Below are positions 52,617 through 62,204 of a stretch of DNA of 64,000 bases, in pieces. The translations under genes were made by a program, and so were the position numbers. Under the pieces are notes generated by a model that was not told where the DNA came from, made no database searches, and saw only the letters and a program-made list of their open reading frames with translations. Every line of letters starts with the position of its first letter. Within the stretch, counting starts at the first letter, position 1. Origin of the DNA: Aquimonas sp044344935 (lineage in GTDB: Bacteria; Pseudomonadota; Gammaproteobacteria; Xanthomonadales; Xanthomonadaceae); NCBI GenBank assembly GCA_044344935.1, contig JBIJCA010000001.1, positions 37,686 through 101,685 of the forward strand, read 5' to 3'.

Positions 52617-55600
52617 GCACTCGCCGCGGCCCTCGCCCGCCGCGCTGCCGCTGGCCACGGCGCTGTCGGCGCCCCTGCTGTTGGCGGCCCATGCGCTGGG
52701 CCAGATGCTCGGCCATTCCGGACTCTGGGGGCTGCCGCTGCTTGCCGCCGGCCTTGGTCTGCAGGTGGCGGGCGCGGTACTGGCCAGCGCACGCATGCCC
52801 AGCCCGCGTCCCGCTTCCGCCCTCGGCCGCGGTCTGCTCGGCGGTGGACTGCTGCTGCTCATTGCCCTGGCCGTCGGCCTGCCCCTGCTGTCGTGGCCGT
52901 TCGCCGCGCTCCTGAAGTCAGGTGCGCTCGGCTCGGTGCTGCTCTTCTGCGCGGGGCTGGCGGTGGCCGGCCTGCTTGCCAGCCGGGTGTTCACCGATCC
53001 TGTGCTCCTGTTCGTGCCGGAGCCGGTCAGTCGCCGCAGCCTCGGCCAGCACCTGGCGCGCGCGCGCCTGCACAGTCGGCGCCTTTTCGAGCGCGGCCAG
53101 ATCGAGTTCGCCGATGCCACGCTCGGTGCTCTGCTGCTCCTGCTGATGCTGGCGCCGGCGCTGCTGGCGCTGACCGCGGGTGCCGCCGGTCGGGGCGGGT
53201 TGTTCGTCGTCGTGGCCGGCGTGCACGCGCTGCTGATCGCGCCGCTGTGTGCGCTGGGCCTGGCGCGCCGTGTCCAGGCCTGTGCGCTGGCGGCCGTGGC
53301 GACGCCGGCCGCAGATGCGGCCCCCGCAGTGTCCGCCGTAGCCGTCGAGCCGGCGATCGAGAGCGAACCGGCAGTCATCGATGAGCCGGTGGCGCGGCTG
53401 TTCGCCGCCGCGCGTCGTGGCGAGGTGGCGCGCAGCCTCGAACTGCTGGCGGATTTCGACCGCGAGTCCGCCGCGCCGCCGCCGCCGGAAGGCCGCGACC
53501 AGCGCAGCCTCGCAGTGCTCGCGACCCTGCTGTCGGATCTCGCCCTGCTGCGCCAGCTGATCCTGCGCGGCGTCGATCTCAACGAGGCGCGCGCCGGACT
53601 CACGCCGCTGCTGGCCGCGACCCGCGACAGCTACCACGGTCGACCCGATGCCGTCGCGATGCTGCTGGCCAACGGAGCGGACCCCCGGCTGGCCGATGGC
53701 GATGGCCGAACGCCGCTGCATTTCGCCGCGCGCAGCAGCGACCCCGAGGTCGCCGCCCAGCTCCTCGACGCGGGCGCCGACATCAACGCGCTCGACCGCG
53801 GCGGCCGCAGCCCCCTGTTTGAAGCTTGCGCTGCCGGCAGCTGGCGGCTGGCGCGCTTTCTGCTCGAACGCCATGCGCGCTGCGAACCCGAGGGTGGGCA
53901 GCCGGCCCTGTTGGCGGCCGCCGCGGGCGATGACGATCCGGTCGGTGTCGAATTGCTGCTGCGCCACAAGGCCAAGGTCGACGCCGTCGGCCGGCTGGGT
54001 CGGAGCGCGCTGCTCGAGGCCTGCCTCGGCGGCAGTGCAGCCATCGCGGCTCCCCTGCTCAAGGCCGGGGCGGACGCCGCCCGCGCTGACGGTCAGGGCG
54101 TGACCCCGCTGATGGAGGCGGCGCGCTCGGGTTCGCTCGCCTGCATCGAAGCGCTGCGCCGCAAATCGCCGCCGGTCGAGGCGCTGGACGCCGGTGGCCG
54201 CAGCGCGCTGCATATCGCCTGCGGTTCATCCCGCGCGGATGCCGAGGTGGTGACCCGACTGCTGCAGATGGGTGCCCCCGCCAACCGCGCCTGCGGCAGC
54301 GGGCAGAGCGCGCTGGATGTAGCTCGCGCCGCCCAGCGCTGGGACCTGGTCGCCCGCATCGATCCGGACCATCCGCTGCCGGCGGCGGTGGACGAGAGCC
54401 CTGCGCCACTTGCCGATATCGACGAGGCCGGTCGGGCTGAGCTGGGCGAGCGATTCGCCCGCGCGCTGCGGCGTGGACGTCCTGATCTCGTGCCGGCGCT
54501 GGTGCGCGAGCTCGCGCCATCGCCCGATCTCTTGTGCGAACTGTTCGAAAGCCTTGGCCCCAGCCAGCCGCGCGCGGCGCTGGCCGCGCTGGCGGCAGCC
54601 TTGCCGGCCACCGGTCCACACGGCCGCGAATCGATGCTGCTGCCCGCACTGGATCGCGCAGCCGTGGCGCCGCAGGCCCTCGATGCCTTGCTCGAACTGG
54701 GCGGTTCGCCGGCCGCCGCCGGCGGACTCGCGCGCTACCTGCGCGCCTGCCTCGATGCGCGGCTGAAGCCCGGGCCCGACGAAAGCCGCGCCCTGCGACT
54801 GCTTGAGGCTGGGGCTGATCCTTTTGGCGGCAACGAGGACGACCCACCCTTGCTGCTGGCGGTGCAGTTGGGCTGGCCGCGGCTGACCCGGCGGCTGCTG
54901 GACATCGGCGCCGACCCCGAGCGCAGCGGCCGCAGCGCGCAATGCCCGTTGTCCGTGGCCGCCCAGCGCGGCGACCTGGCCTGCACCCGGGCCCTTTTGC
55001 AGGCCGGCGCCAGCCCGCAGCGACGCGGACCGGACGGCCAGTGTCCGCTGGGTCAGGCCGTGCACGACGCGGATCCCTCCCTGCTGCGGTGGCTGGACTG
55101 GCCGCGCTGGCCGCACCCGGCGCGCGCGCTGCGCGATGCAGACCTGATCGCTGCCGCCGCCGCCGGCGATGCCGTGGCCACCGGCTGTCTGCTGGAGTTG
55201 GGCCTCGACCGCACGGTGCGGGACAGCCGCGGCTGCAGCGCCCTGCTGCGCGCTGCAGGCGGCGGGCATGCCGATGTGGTGGCGGTCCTGCTGAAAGCCG
55301 GGCTCGATCCGTCGGTGGCCGCCGACAGCGGCATGACCGCACTCACCGCGGCGATCAGCCAGGGTCAAGCCGCCGTGGTCGAGCTGCTGCTGGCCGGCGG
55401 TGCCCACGTCGAGCAGACCCTGCCGGGCGCGCTGCGGCCCCTGATGCTGGCTGCGGCCTTGGGTCAGGTCCGCTGCATCCACCTGCTGCTGGCGCACGGC
55501 GCCGAGCTCGGCGCGGTGGACGCCGAGGGCCACACCGCGCTGCATCACGCCGCCCGCTTCGGCTGTCGCAGCAGCGAGGCGGTGCCGGCGCTGGCGACCT

Positions 55601-56001
55601 GGGATGCGCTTGCACCGAGTCGCGCCCAGCTCGATCAGCCGAACGCGCTGGGCGAGACCGCGCTGCTGCTGCTGCTCGGCGCCGCCGAACCGGCCGGCAC
55701 TCCGCTTCGGATCGAAGCCCTGCTGCCTCAGCTCGATCATCTGCTGGACCTCGGCGTGGCGCTCGACGTTCAGGACCAGCGCGGATTTTCGGCCTTGCAC
55801 TGGGCCGCCCAGCACGGCCTGCTGCCGGTGGTCCAGAGGCTGCTGCGGGTCGGCGCCGATCCGGGCCTGCGCGACAGCCTCGCCCGCAGTGCGGCCGAAG
55901 TGGCGCTGACCCGCGGCTATGTCGATATCGCCCGCGAGCTCGAGGGGCCGAAGTCGCCGCCCTCGCTGGCTCGCTTCCTGCGCGCGCAGGCGCCGGATTA
56001 G
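52606..56001 (+). CDS. Large membrane-anchored ankyrin-repeat protein
   Basis: 1131 residues. The N-terminal 230 residues hold about five membrane segments (LLGGGLLLLIALAVGLPLL, then LGSVLLFCAGLAVAGLLAS and LGALLLLLMLAPALLALTAG). The remainder is many ankyrin repeats, clear from about 310 to the end: GRTPLHFAARSSDPEVAAQL, LLDAGADINALDRGGRSPLF, DRTVRDSRGCSALLRAAGGG and GHTALHHAARFGCRSSEAVP. Two gaps in the repeat pattern at about 605-740 contain helical sequence of other kind. Placement suggests a cytoplasmic ankyrin scaffold tethered to the inner membrane. Partners unknown. It overlaps the ycgL-like gene end by 11 bases. Confidence 0.92.
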   Translation: MAVEHSPRPSPAALPLATALSAPLLLAAHALGQMLGHSGLWGLPLLAAGLGLQVAGAVLASARMPSPRPASALGRGLLGGGLLLLIALAVGLPLLSWPFAALLKSGALGSVLLFCAGLAVAGLLASRVFTDPVLLFVPEPVSRRSLGQHLARARLHSRRLFERGQIEFADATLGALLLLLMLAPALLALTAGAAGRGGLFVVVAGVHALLIAPLCALGLARRVQACALAAVATPAADAAPAVSAVAVEPAIESEPAVIDEPVARLFAAARRGEVARSLELLADFDRESAAPPPPEGRDQRSLAVLATLLSDLALLRQLILRGVDLNEARAGLTPLLAATRDSYHGRPDAVAMLLANGADPRLADGDGRTPLHFAARSSDPEVAAQLLDAGADINALDRGGRSPLFEACAAGSWRLARFLLERHARCEPEGGQPALLAAAAGDDDPVGVELLLRHKAKVDAVGRLGRSALLEACLGGSAAIAAPLLKAGADAARADGQGVTPLMEAARSGSLACIEALRRKSPPVEALDAGGRSALHIACGSSRADAEVVTRLLQMGAPANRACGSGQSALDVARAAQRWDLVARIDPDHPLPAAVDESPAPLADIDEAGRAELGERFARALRRGRPDLVPALVRELAPSPDLLCELFESLGPSQPRAALAALAAALPATGPHGRESMLLPALDRAAVAPQALDALLELGGSPAAAGGLARYLRACLDARLKPGPDESRALRLLEAGADPFGGNEDDPPLLLAVQLGWPRLTRRLLDIGADPERSGRSAQCPLSVAAQRGDLACTRALLQAGASPQRRGPDGQCPLGQAVHDADPSLLRWLDWPRWPHPARALRDADLIAAAAAGDAVATGCLLELGLDRTVRDSRGCSALLRAAGGGHADVVAVLLKAGLDPSVAADSGMTALTAAISQGQAAVVELLLAGGAHVEQTLPGALRPLMLAAALGQVRCIHLLLAHGAELGAVDAEGHTALHHAARFGCRSSEAVPALATWDALAPSRAQLDQPNALGETALLLLLGAAEPAGTPLRIEALLPQLDHLLDLGVALDVQDQRGFSALHWAAQHGLLPVVQRLLRVGADPGLRDSLARSAAEVALTRGYVDIARELEGPKSPPSLARFLRAQAPD

Positions 56002-56194
56002 CGCCGGGTCGCGCAACAGTGCGCCCGCGAACGCTCTGGATCAGACGTCGGGCAGCGGCGCGCCCCGCCTTGCCACTCCGCCGCAACTCGGGCGCCGGAG
56101 GAGTCGCGCCTTCGCCAGGCACGCAGGCCGCTCCCCGGCTGCCCGAAAGACACGGTCGCAGTGCGCCCTCACGCCGGTTCGCGCCCGGCCCGAG

Positions 56195-58006
56195 TCACCC
56201 GTGGGCGCTGCGCTCGCGCTCTGACGCAGCATCGGCCTCGAACAGCCGCTCCAGATCGGCGTAGGCATCGCGCGAACTCTGCACCAGCGCGGTCTCGTCG
56301 TCATAGACCAGATGCTGCTCACGCAGCAGGGCCTCGTCGTGCTCGCGGAAGGTGCGCAGGCGTGACTCCACCACCGCCGCGTCCTGACCCAGCGCCAGCA
56401 GCACGCTGCGGGTCATCTCCAGCGCTGCTGGAAAGGTCTCGCGGGTGATGCCCTCGATGTTGAGATCCATCAGCCGGAAGGCGTGCTGGCGGTTGCGCGC
56501 GCGGGCATAGACCTTCAGATGCGGGTACAGGCGCTTGATCATCCGCGCGGTGCGGATGTTCGCCTCCGGGTCGTCGGTGGTCAGGACCAGGATCTCGGCG
56601 CGATCGGCGCGGGCCGCGCGCAGCAGCTCGGCGCGGCTGGGATCGCCGAAGTACAGCGTGGCGCCGAAGCGGCGCGACAGTTCGACCTGCTGCGGACTGT
56701 TCTCCAACGCGGTGAACGGGATGTGCTGGGCGCGCAGGATGCGGCCGATCATCTGCCCCATGCGGCCGAAGCCGGCGATGATCACCTTGGGCTCGTGCTC
56801 GTCGTCGATCGTGTCGAAGGCGGGTGCTTTCGATGCCGTCTTCTCCAGCCGCCGGCAGTGCGCGTCGACTGCCATCAGCAGCAGCGGAGTCGCTGCCATC
56901 GACATGCCGACGATCACCACCAGCAGGCTCGATTCGGCCGGCGCCAGCAGCCCCGCGTTGCCGGCTTCGGAGAACACCACGAAGGCGAATTCGCCGCCCA
57001 TCGACAGCACCGCCGCCAGCTGCAGCGGTGCGCCGGCCTTGAGCTTCGCCGCCTGCCGCCCGACCACCCACAGCACGGCGAACTTCAACGAAAGCAGCAG
57101 CAGGGTGCCGGCTACCACCTGCATCGGCTCGGCGACGATCACGCCGAGGTCGATGCTCATGCCCACGGCCATGAAGAACAGCCCGAGCAGCAGGCCCTTG
57201 AAGGGCTCGATGTGCGATTCCAGCTCATGCCGGAATTCGCTCTCGGCCAGCAGCACGCCGGCGAGGAAGGCCCCCAGCGCCATTGAAAGCCCGGCCTGCT
57301 GTACCAGAAAGGCCGAGCCCGCCACCACCATCAGCGCCGAGGCGGTGAACACCTCCACCGCCTGCGCGCGGGCGACGATGCGGAACAGCGGCCGCAGCAG
57401 GTAGCGGCCGCCGATGACGATGGCGAGGATCACGCCCACCGCCTTCAGCACGGCATCGAGCCCCGGCGCCGCCTGTTCGGCCGCCTTGGCCTCGCCCAGC
57501 AGCGGAATCAGCGCGAGCAGCGGAATCGCGAAGGCGTCCTGGAACAGCAGCACGGCGAACGCGGTGCGCCCGTAGTCGGCGGTCAGCGCCTTGCGCTCGG
57601 CCAGCAGCTGCAGTCCGACCGCGGTCGAAGACAGCGCCAGGCCCATGCCGACCACCAGCGAGGCCTTCCAGCCCAGGCCCCAGAGCGCGATCGCGCCGCC
57701 GATCAGCGCCGCCGACACCCCGACCTGCAGGCTGCCGATGCCGAACACCTGGCGTCGCATCACCCACAGCCGCGCCGGCGAAAGCTCAAGGCCGATGATG
57801 AAGAGCAGCATCACCACGCCGAACTCGGACGCCGTCAGCACCGACTCGGGATCGCTGATGAAGCCGAGCACATGCGGCCCGATCACCACACCCGCCGCCA
57901 GATAGCCGAGCACCGCGCCCAGGCCGAGACGCCGGAACAGCGGCACCGCGATCACCGCGGCGATCAGGAAGACGAGGGCGTCAGCGAGGAATCCGTGTCC
58001 GTGCAT
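56195..58006 (-). CDS. Kef-type monovalent cation:proton antiporter with RCK domain
   Basis: 603 residues from MHGHGFLADALVF. The CPA2 antiporter domain has about twelve membrane segments (LVFLIAAVIAVPLFRRLGLG, PHVLGFISDPESVLTASEFG, LSSTAVGLQLLAERKALTAD, FQDAFAIPLLALIPLLGE). The RCK/TrkA-N nucleotide-binding part starts KVIIAGFGRMGQMIGRILRA and continues ILVLTTDDPEANIRTARMIK. It resembles KefB/KefC but I cannot separate them. A Cys-rich stretch upstream of the ATG is not part of the protein. It expels K+ for protons, probably in response to electrophile or redox stress. Confidence 0.9.
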   Translation of the reverse strand: MHGHGFLADALVFLIAAVIAVPLFRRLGLGAVLGYLAAGVVIGPHVLGFISDPESVLTASEFGVVMLLFIIGLELSPARLWVMRRQVFGIGSLQVGVSAALIGGAIALWGLGWKASLVVGMGLALSSTAVGLQLLAERKALTADYGRTAFAVLLFQDAFAIPLLALIPLLGEAKAAEQAAPGLDAVLKAVGVILAIVIGGRYLLRPLFRIVARAQAVEVFTASALMVVAGSAFLVQQAGLSMALGAFLAGVLLAESEFRHELESHIEPFKGLLLGLFFMAVGMSIDLGVIVAEPMQVVAGTLLLLSLKFAVLWVVGRQAAKLKAGAPLQLAAVLSMGGEFAFVVFSEAGNAGLLAPAESSLLVVIVGMSMAATPLLLMAVDAHCRRLEKTASKAPAFDTIDDEHEPKVIIAGFGRMGQMIGRILRAQHIPFTALENSPQQVELSRRFGATLYFGDPSRAELLRAARADRAEILVLTTDDPEANIRTARMIKRLYPHLKVYARARNRQHAFRLMDLNIEGITRETFPAALEMTRSVLLALGQDAAVVESRLRTFREHDEALLREQHLVYDDETALVQSSRDAYADLERLFEADAASERERSAHG

Positions 58007-58128
58007 GGTGCAGGGTTCGAGCGGGCAGGGCCGACAGTATGCCGGCTGGGTGCGCGCCTCCGCGCCGCAGGCCTGCCCGGCGCAGCTCTGCATCGCTAGA
58101 CTGCGGCATTGGCCGATGGATCCATCGC

Positions 58129-59634
58129 ATGCTCTCCGTGTCCCTCCTTTCGCTCGCGGCCACCGCCCCGCTGGCGGCGCCGATGCCCGCCCCTTGGCTG
58201 CTTGCGCTGCTGGCGGTGGCCCTGGTGCTGCTGGTCGCTATGCTCGTGATTCTGCTCACGCTGCTGCGCCGCAGTGGGCGCACGCACACCGACCCCGCCC
58301 TGCTCGAACGTCTGGCCGCACTGTCGGCGACGGCCGAGCGCACCGAGCGCGCCCTGCGCGAAGAGCTGCGCGAAGCGCGCACTGAGGCCGCCGAGCAGCA
58401 GGCACGTTTCGAAGCCCAGCTGCGCGCCGCGCTGGCCGAGGGCAGCCGCGCCCAGGCCGAGCGCCTCGACGCCTTCGGCCGCGGTCTCGACGCCGCTGCG
58501 CTGCGCTCGGACCAGCGCATCGAAACCCTGCGGCAGACGCTCTCAGACGACGCGCGCAAGAGCCGCGAGGAATCGGTGGCCGCGCTAAAGGGCTTCGGCG
58601 AAGCGCTGGACGCGCGCCTGCTCACCCTCACCCAGCACAACGCCGAGCGCATGAACGAAGTGCGCGGCACGCTCGAAGCCAAGCTCAAGGAGCTGCAGAC
58701 CGACAACGCCGCGCAGCTGGAGCGCATGCGCGAAACCGTGGACGAGAAGCTCAAGACCACGCTGGAAACGCGTCTGGGCGAGAGCTTCAAGCTGGTCTCC
58801 GAGCGCCTCGAACAGGTGCACCGCGGCCTCGGCGAAATGCAGACGCTGGCGCAGGGCGTGGGCGATCTCAAGCGCGTGCTCGGCAACGTCAAAACCCGCG
58901 GCACCTTCGGCGAAGTGCAGCTGGGCGCCCTGCTGGAGCAGATCCTGAGCGCCGAGCAGTACGCCAGCAATGTCGCCACCCTGCCGGGCAGCAGCGAGCG
59001 CGTCGAGTACGCGATCCGCCTGCCGGGCAGCACGCCGGGCGCGCCCGTGTGGCTGCCGATCGACGCCAAGTTTCCGCGCGAGGACTACGAGCGCCTGCTC
59101 GACGCGCAGGACCGCGCCGATGCCGAGGCCGCCGGCGTGGCCGCACTCGCACTCGAACGGCGCATCCGCGACGAGGCCAAGCGCATCCGCGAGAAGTACA
59201 TCGGCCCGCCGCACACCACCGACTTCGCCCTGCTGTTCCTGCCCACCGAAGGCCTGTACGCCGAGCTGATCCGCCGCCCCGGCCTGTTCGAAGCCCTGCA
59301 GCGCGACTACCGCATCACCCTCGCCGGCCCGACCACATTGGCGGCCCTGCTCAACAGTCTGCAGATGGGCTTCCGCACGCTCGCCATCGAACAGCGCAGC
59401 AGCGAGGTCTGGCAGATCCTGGGCGCGGTCAAGAACGAGTTCGGCAAGTTCGGCGAAGTGCTGGACCGCACCCAGAAGCAGATCGACACCGTCAGCAAGA
59501 GCATCGGCGCGGCCGGCGTGCGCACGCGTGCCATCGAACGCAAGCTGCGCAGCGTTGAAACGCTGGAAGGCGCGCCCGACCTGCTGCAGCTGCCCGTCGA
59601 CAGCGACGACGACGCCTCGGCGCCGGAGGACTGA
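58129..59634 (+). CDS. rmuC: DNA recombination protein RmuC
   Basis: 501 residues from MLSVSLLSLAATAPL. One membrane segment (about 21-46, LALLAVALVLLVAMLVILLT) is followed by a long coiled coil (about 55-230, LEERLREA-like pattern). The RmuC catalytic-like domain (about 250-450) contains VLGNVKTRGTFGEVQLGALL, WLPIDAKFPREDYERL, ALLFLPTEGLYAELIRRPGL and EQRSSEVWQILGAVKNEFGK. RmuC limits recombination at inverted repeats and has a PD-(D/E)xK-related fold. It is followed after 1 base by the metallo-hydrolase. Confidence 0.93.
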   Translation: MLSVSLLSLAATAPLAAPMPAPWLLALLAVALVLLVAMLVILLTLLRRSGRTHTDPALLERLAALSATAERTERALREELREARTEAAEQQARFEAQLRAALAEGSRAQAERLDAFGRGLDAAALRSDQRIETLRQTLSDDARKSREESVAALKGFGEALDARLLTLTQHNAERMNEVRGTLEAKLKELQTDNAAQLERMRETVDEKLKTTLETRLGESFKLVSERLEQVHRGLGEMQTLAQGVGDLKRVLGNVKTRGTFGEVQLGALLEQILSAEQYASNVATLPGSSERVEYAIRLPGSTPGAPVWLPIDAKFPREDYERLLDAQDRADAEAAGVAALALERRIRDEAKRIREKYIGPPHTTDFALLFLPTEGLYAELIRRPGLFEALQRDYRITLAGPTTLAALLNSLQMGFRTLAIEQRSSEVWQILGAVKNEFGKFGEVLDRTQKQIDTVSKSIGAAGVRTRAIERKLRSVETLEGAPDLLQLPVDSDDDASAPED

Positions 59635-59635
59635 G

Positions 59636-60328
59636 ATGAACGCCCAAGCGAACCCACCGGTCGCGGTCGAAGTGCTGCCGGTCACGCCCTTCCAGCAGAA
59701 CTGCTCGCTGATCGTCTGCCAGCGCACCAAGAAGGCCGCCCTGGTCGACCCCGGCGGCGAAGTCGATCGCCTGCTCGCCGCCGTCGCCCGCCACGGCGCC
59801 ACGCTGGAAAAAGTTCTGGTGACGCACGGTCATCTGGACCATTGCTCGGGCGTGGCCGAGCTGCAGCAGCGACTCGGCGTACCGGTCGAAGGCCCGCACC
59901 CGGACGACGACTTCTGGATCCAGCAGCTGCCCACGCGCGCCGCCGAATATGGATTTCCGCCGGCGCAGGTGTTCACGCCGGATCGCTGGCTCGCCCACGG
60001 TGAACGCGTCAGCGTCGGCGCACTCGAACTCGACGTACTGCACTGCCCCGGCCACACGCCCGGCCACGTGGTGTTCTTCCTGCGCGAAGTCGGCCTCGCC
60101 TTCGTCGGCGACGTCATCTTCGCCGGCAGCATCGGCCGCACCGACTTCCCGCGCGGCAACCACGCCGACCTGATCCGTTCGATCCGCGAACGTCTGTTCG
60201 CCCTCGGCGACCGCGTGCAGTTCGTGCCCGGCCACGGCCCGGTGTCGACGCTGGGCCGCGAGCGGATGAGTAACCCGCATGTGTCGGATGCAGCGGTGGG
60301 GCGAGCTGGGGCGGGGCACGTGGGCTAG
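59636..60328 (+). CDS. Metallo-beta-lactamase-fold hydrolase (YcbL/glyoxalase II-like)
   Basis: 230 residues from the ATG at 59636, right after the rmuC stop. The zinc-binding motif is VLVTHGHLDHCSG (HxHxDH). Further ligands lie in HCPGHTPGHVVFF, FVGDVIFAGSIGRTDFP and VPGHGPVSTLGRE. It belongs to the glyoxalase-II-like group that includes YcbL, probably hydrolysing S-lactoylglutathione or a related thioester. The C-terminus (VGRAGAGHVG) is slightly longer than usual. Confidence 0.9.
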   Translation: MNAQANPPVAVEVLPVTPFQQNCSLIVCQRTKKAALVDPGGEVDRLLAAVARHGATLEKVLVTHGHLDHCSGVAELQQRLGVPVEGPHPDDDFWIQQLPTRAAEYGFPPAQVFTPDRWLAHGERVSVGALELDVLHCPGHTPGHVVFFLREVGLAFVGDVIFAGSIGRTDFPRGNHADLIRSIRERLFALGDRVQFVPGHGPVSTLGRERMSNPHVSDAAVGRAGAGHVG

Positions 60329-60752
60329 CTACGTGCAGCGCAATGCGGTTCGAGCGACGAAGGTGCTGCGGCTTGAGACGCCCATCCAGGCTGCAGTTTC
60401 AGACGTTGGACGAGTCGGACTCTCCGCGGTCGACGCGCTGGCGAATCGGCGGTTGACTCAAGCCTGGGCGTCGTCGTCGTCGTTGCGCCCGCTGAACTCT
60501 GTTGGACCTCCATCCAGCGCAGGCTCGCCGCCTTCTCCCGACACCTCGGCCGGCGGATGTCCGTGCTCGCTGGATGTCTGTGTGGTCGGAGGTGTTCTGC
60601 TTGCTGGGTGTAGGCTGCAAGGAGATCGGTCGGGTGACTTTGGCTTGATCCAGAGTCTCGACATGACCCCTTTCGCGCGGGGTTGTCGCGCGACGGGTTC
60701 GGTTTTGCCTCTCGAAGGCGTTCTATTCGTATTACCCAACGGAAGACCGTCC
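60329..60752. other. 424-bp intergenic region without a recognisable gene
   Basis: Contains a short (TCG)n run near 60470 (GGGCGTCGTCGTCGTCGTTG). No promoter of high quality and no RNA fold stand out. It separates the metallo-hydrolase from the secreted repeat protein and may carry the latter's promoter. Confidence 0.4.
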
Positions 60753-62165
60753 ATGCGCCTGATGACCTGTCTGTTTGCCCTGCTGCTGGCGATGCCATCC
60801 CTCGCGGCCGCCCAGACCCGACTGGCAAACGTCGGGCCGGTGTTCATCGACTTCGGCGAGGTGCGCATGGGTGCGCGGGTGACCGTGCCGGTGACGGTGC
60901 GCAACCTGACAACCAGCACCATCAGCTTCGCGGGCGGCGGGTTCAACACCAACACCGGATTCCTCGCCGGTGGTGGCACCTGCTCAGGCTCGCTCGCAGC
61001 CGGTGGAACCTGCGAGTTCCGGTACACGTTCCGGCCGCGCAGTGCGACCGGGCTCGAAGTCAGCGGTTCGACGGTACTGTCCTTGTCGGCCCCCGGCTCG
61101 CCCAGCCAGTCCGTGCCGCTGAACTTCGTCGGCATCGGTGTCGAATCGATGGTCGACATCACGCCGCGCAGTGTTGACTTCGGCGACACCCTGGTCGGCG
61201 AGACCGTGACCGTGCCGGTGACCGTGACCAACCCGACCACCGAGACGGTCCTGTTCTCCGGCGGAGGCATCAACCCCGGGGCCGGGTTCACCGGCAACGG
61301 GGGCACCTGCGGCGGCAGCCTCGTGGCTGGCGGCACCTGCCAGTTCAACTACTCGTTCACACCCAACGCCACTGGCGCCGCGACCGCCAGCACCGGCCTC
61401 GGCGTGACCACCGGCTCGCCGCCGTTCAGCCAGAGCGTGCCGCTGTCGTTCAGCGGAAACGGCGTGAATACGGTAGGGGTCGTAAGCGTGCGCCCGGTGG
61501 GCATCGACTTCGGGCCGGTGCGGCTGGGCTCGCGCCTGACCGTACCGTTCGTGTTCACCAACCTCAGTGCGGTGCAGATCAACTACGCCGGTGGCGGCTT
61601 CAGCCCACAAGGCAGCGACGGCGGCGCATTCAGCGGCCAGATCGGCGGCGGAGCGGGCTGCACGGGGTCGACGGCCGCCGTCGGCTCGACCTGCTCGATC
61701 ATCTATCGCCTGCTGGCGCGCGAACTGCGGACCTACAACGGGACCACGAGCATGAGTTTCTCGCGTCCCGGTGCGACGCAGAGCGTCCCCTACACCTTCA
61801 CCGGGCGTGGCGTCGGCACGGTTGGCCAGGTCGCGGCCCGCGAGCTGGACTTCGGCGACGTGCAGCTTGGCACCAGCCAGACGACGCGGGTGAGCGTGAC
61901 CAACACCACGGGCTTGGACCTGGTCGGCTTCGTGGGTGGCAATCTGGTCAGTCCGTTCAGCGCCACCAACAACTGCCCCAGCGCGCTCGCCCCCGGCGCG
62001 ACCTGCGAGTTCACCTTCGGCTTCACCGCATCGACCAGTTCCATCGGCTTCCGCGAGACGCAAACCTCGATCTCCTTCACCAACGCCGACGGCGTGCAAC
62101 CGGTCTACAACATCCGCATCAGCGCCTTCGGCTACGACCGCGTGTTCGCCGACGGCTTTGAATGA
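60753..62165 (+). CDS. Secreted choice-of-anchor-D-type repeat protein with C-terminal DGFE tag
   Basis: 470 residues from the ATG at 60753, preceded by GGAAGACC. A signal peptide (FALLLAMPSLAAA) is followed by four immunoglobulin-like repeats of about 105-110 residues. Each begins with a V-x-F-G-x-V-x-x-G-type strand (FIDFGEVRMGARVTVPVTVR, SVDFGDTLVGETVTVPVTVT, GIDFGPVRLGSRLTVPFVFT, ELDFGDVQLGTSQTTRVSVT) and includes a Cys pair around GGTCSGSLAAGGTC. This is the HYDIN/ASPM-SPD-2-like architecture. The protein ends GYDRVFADGFE, the tag shared with other exported proteins here. Function unknown; surface or outer-membrane association is plausible. Confidence 0.85.
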   Translation: MRLMTCLFALLLAMPSLAAAQTRLANVGPVFIDFGEVRMGARVTVPVTVRNLTTSTISFAGGGFNTNTGFLAGGGTCSGSLAAGGTCEFRYTFRPRSATGLEVSGSTVLSLSAPGSPSQSVPLNFVGIGVESMVDITPRSVDFGDTLVGETVTVPVTVTNPTTETVLFSGGGINPGAGFTGNGGTCGGSLVAGGTCQFNYSFTPNATGAATASTGLGVTTGSPPFSQSVPLSFSGNGVNTVGVVSVRPVGIDFGPVRLGSRLTVPFVFTNLSAVQINYAGGGFSPQGSDGGAFSGQIGGGAGCTGSTAAVGSTCSIIYRLLARELRTYNGTTSMSFSRPGATQSVPYTFTGRGVGTVGQVAARELDFGDVQLGTSQTTRVSVTNTTGLDLVGFVGGNLVSPFSATNNCPSALAPGATCEFTFGFTASTSSIGFRETQTSISFTNADGVQPVYNIRISAFGYDRVFADGFE

Positions 62166-62204
62166 AGCTTGCCCTGCCTTTGCCGGGCGTTCGAGTGTGC
62201 CTTT

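Noticed and set aside
60466..60485. Trinucleotide TCG run as a phase-variable repeat
   Set aside because: Only about four units in a region without a gene; too short to propose slippage control.
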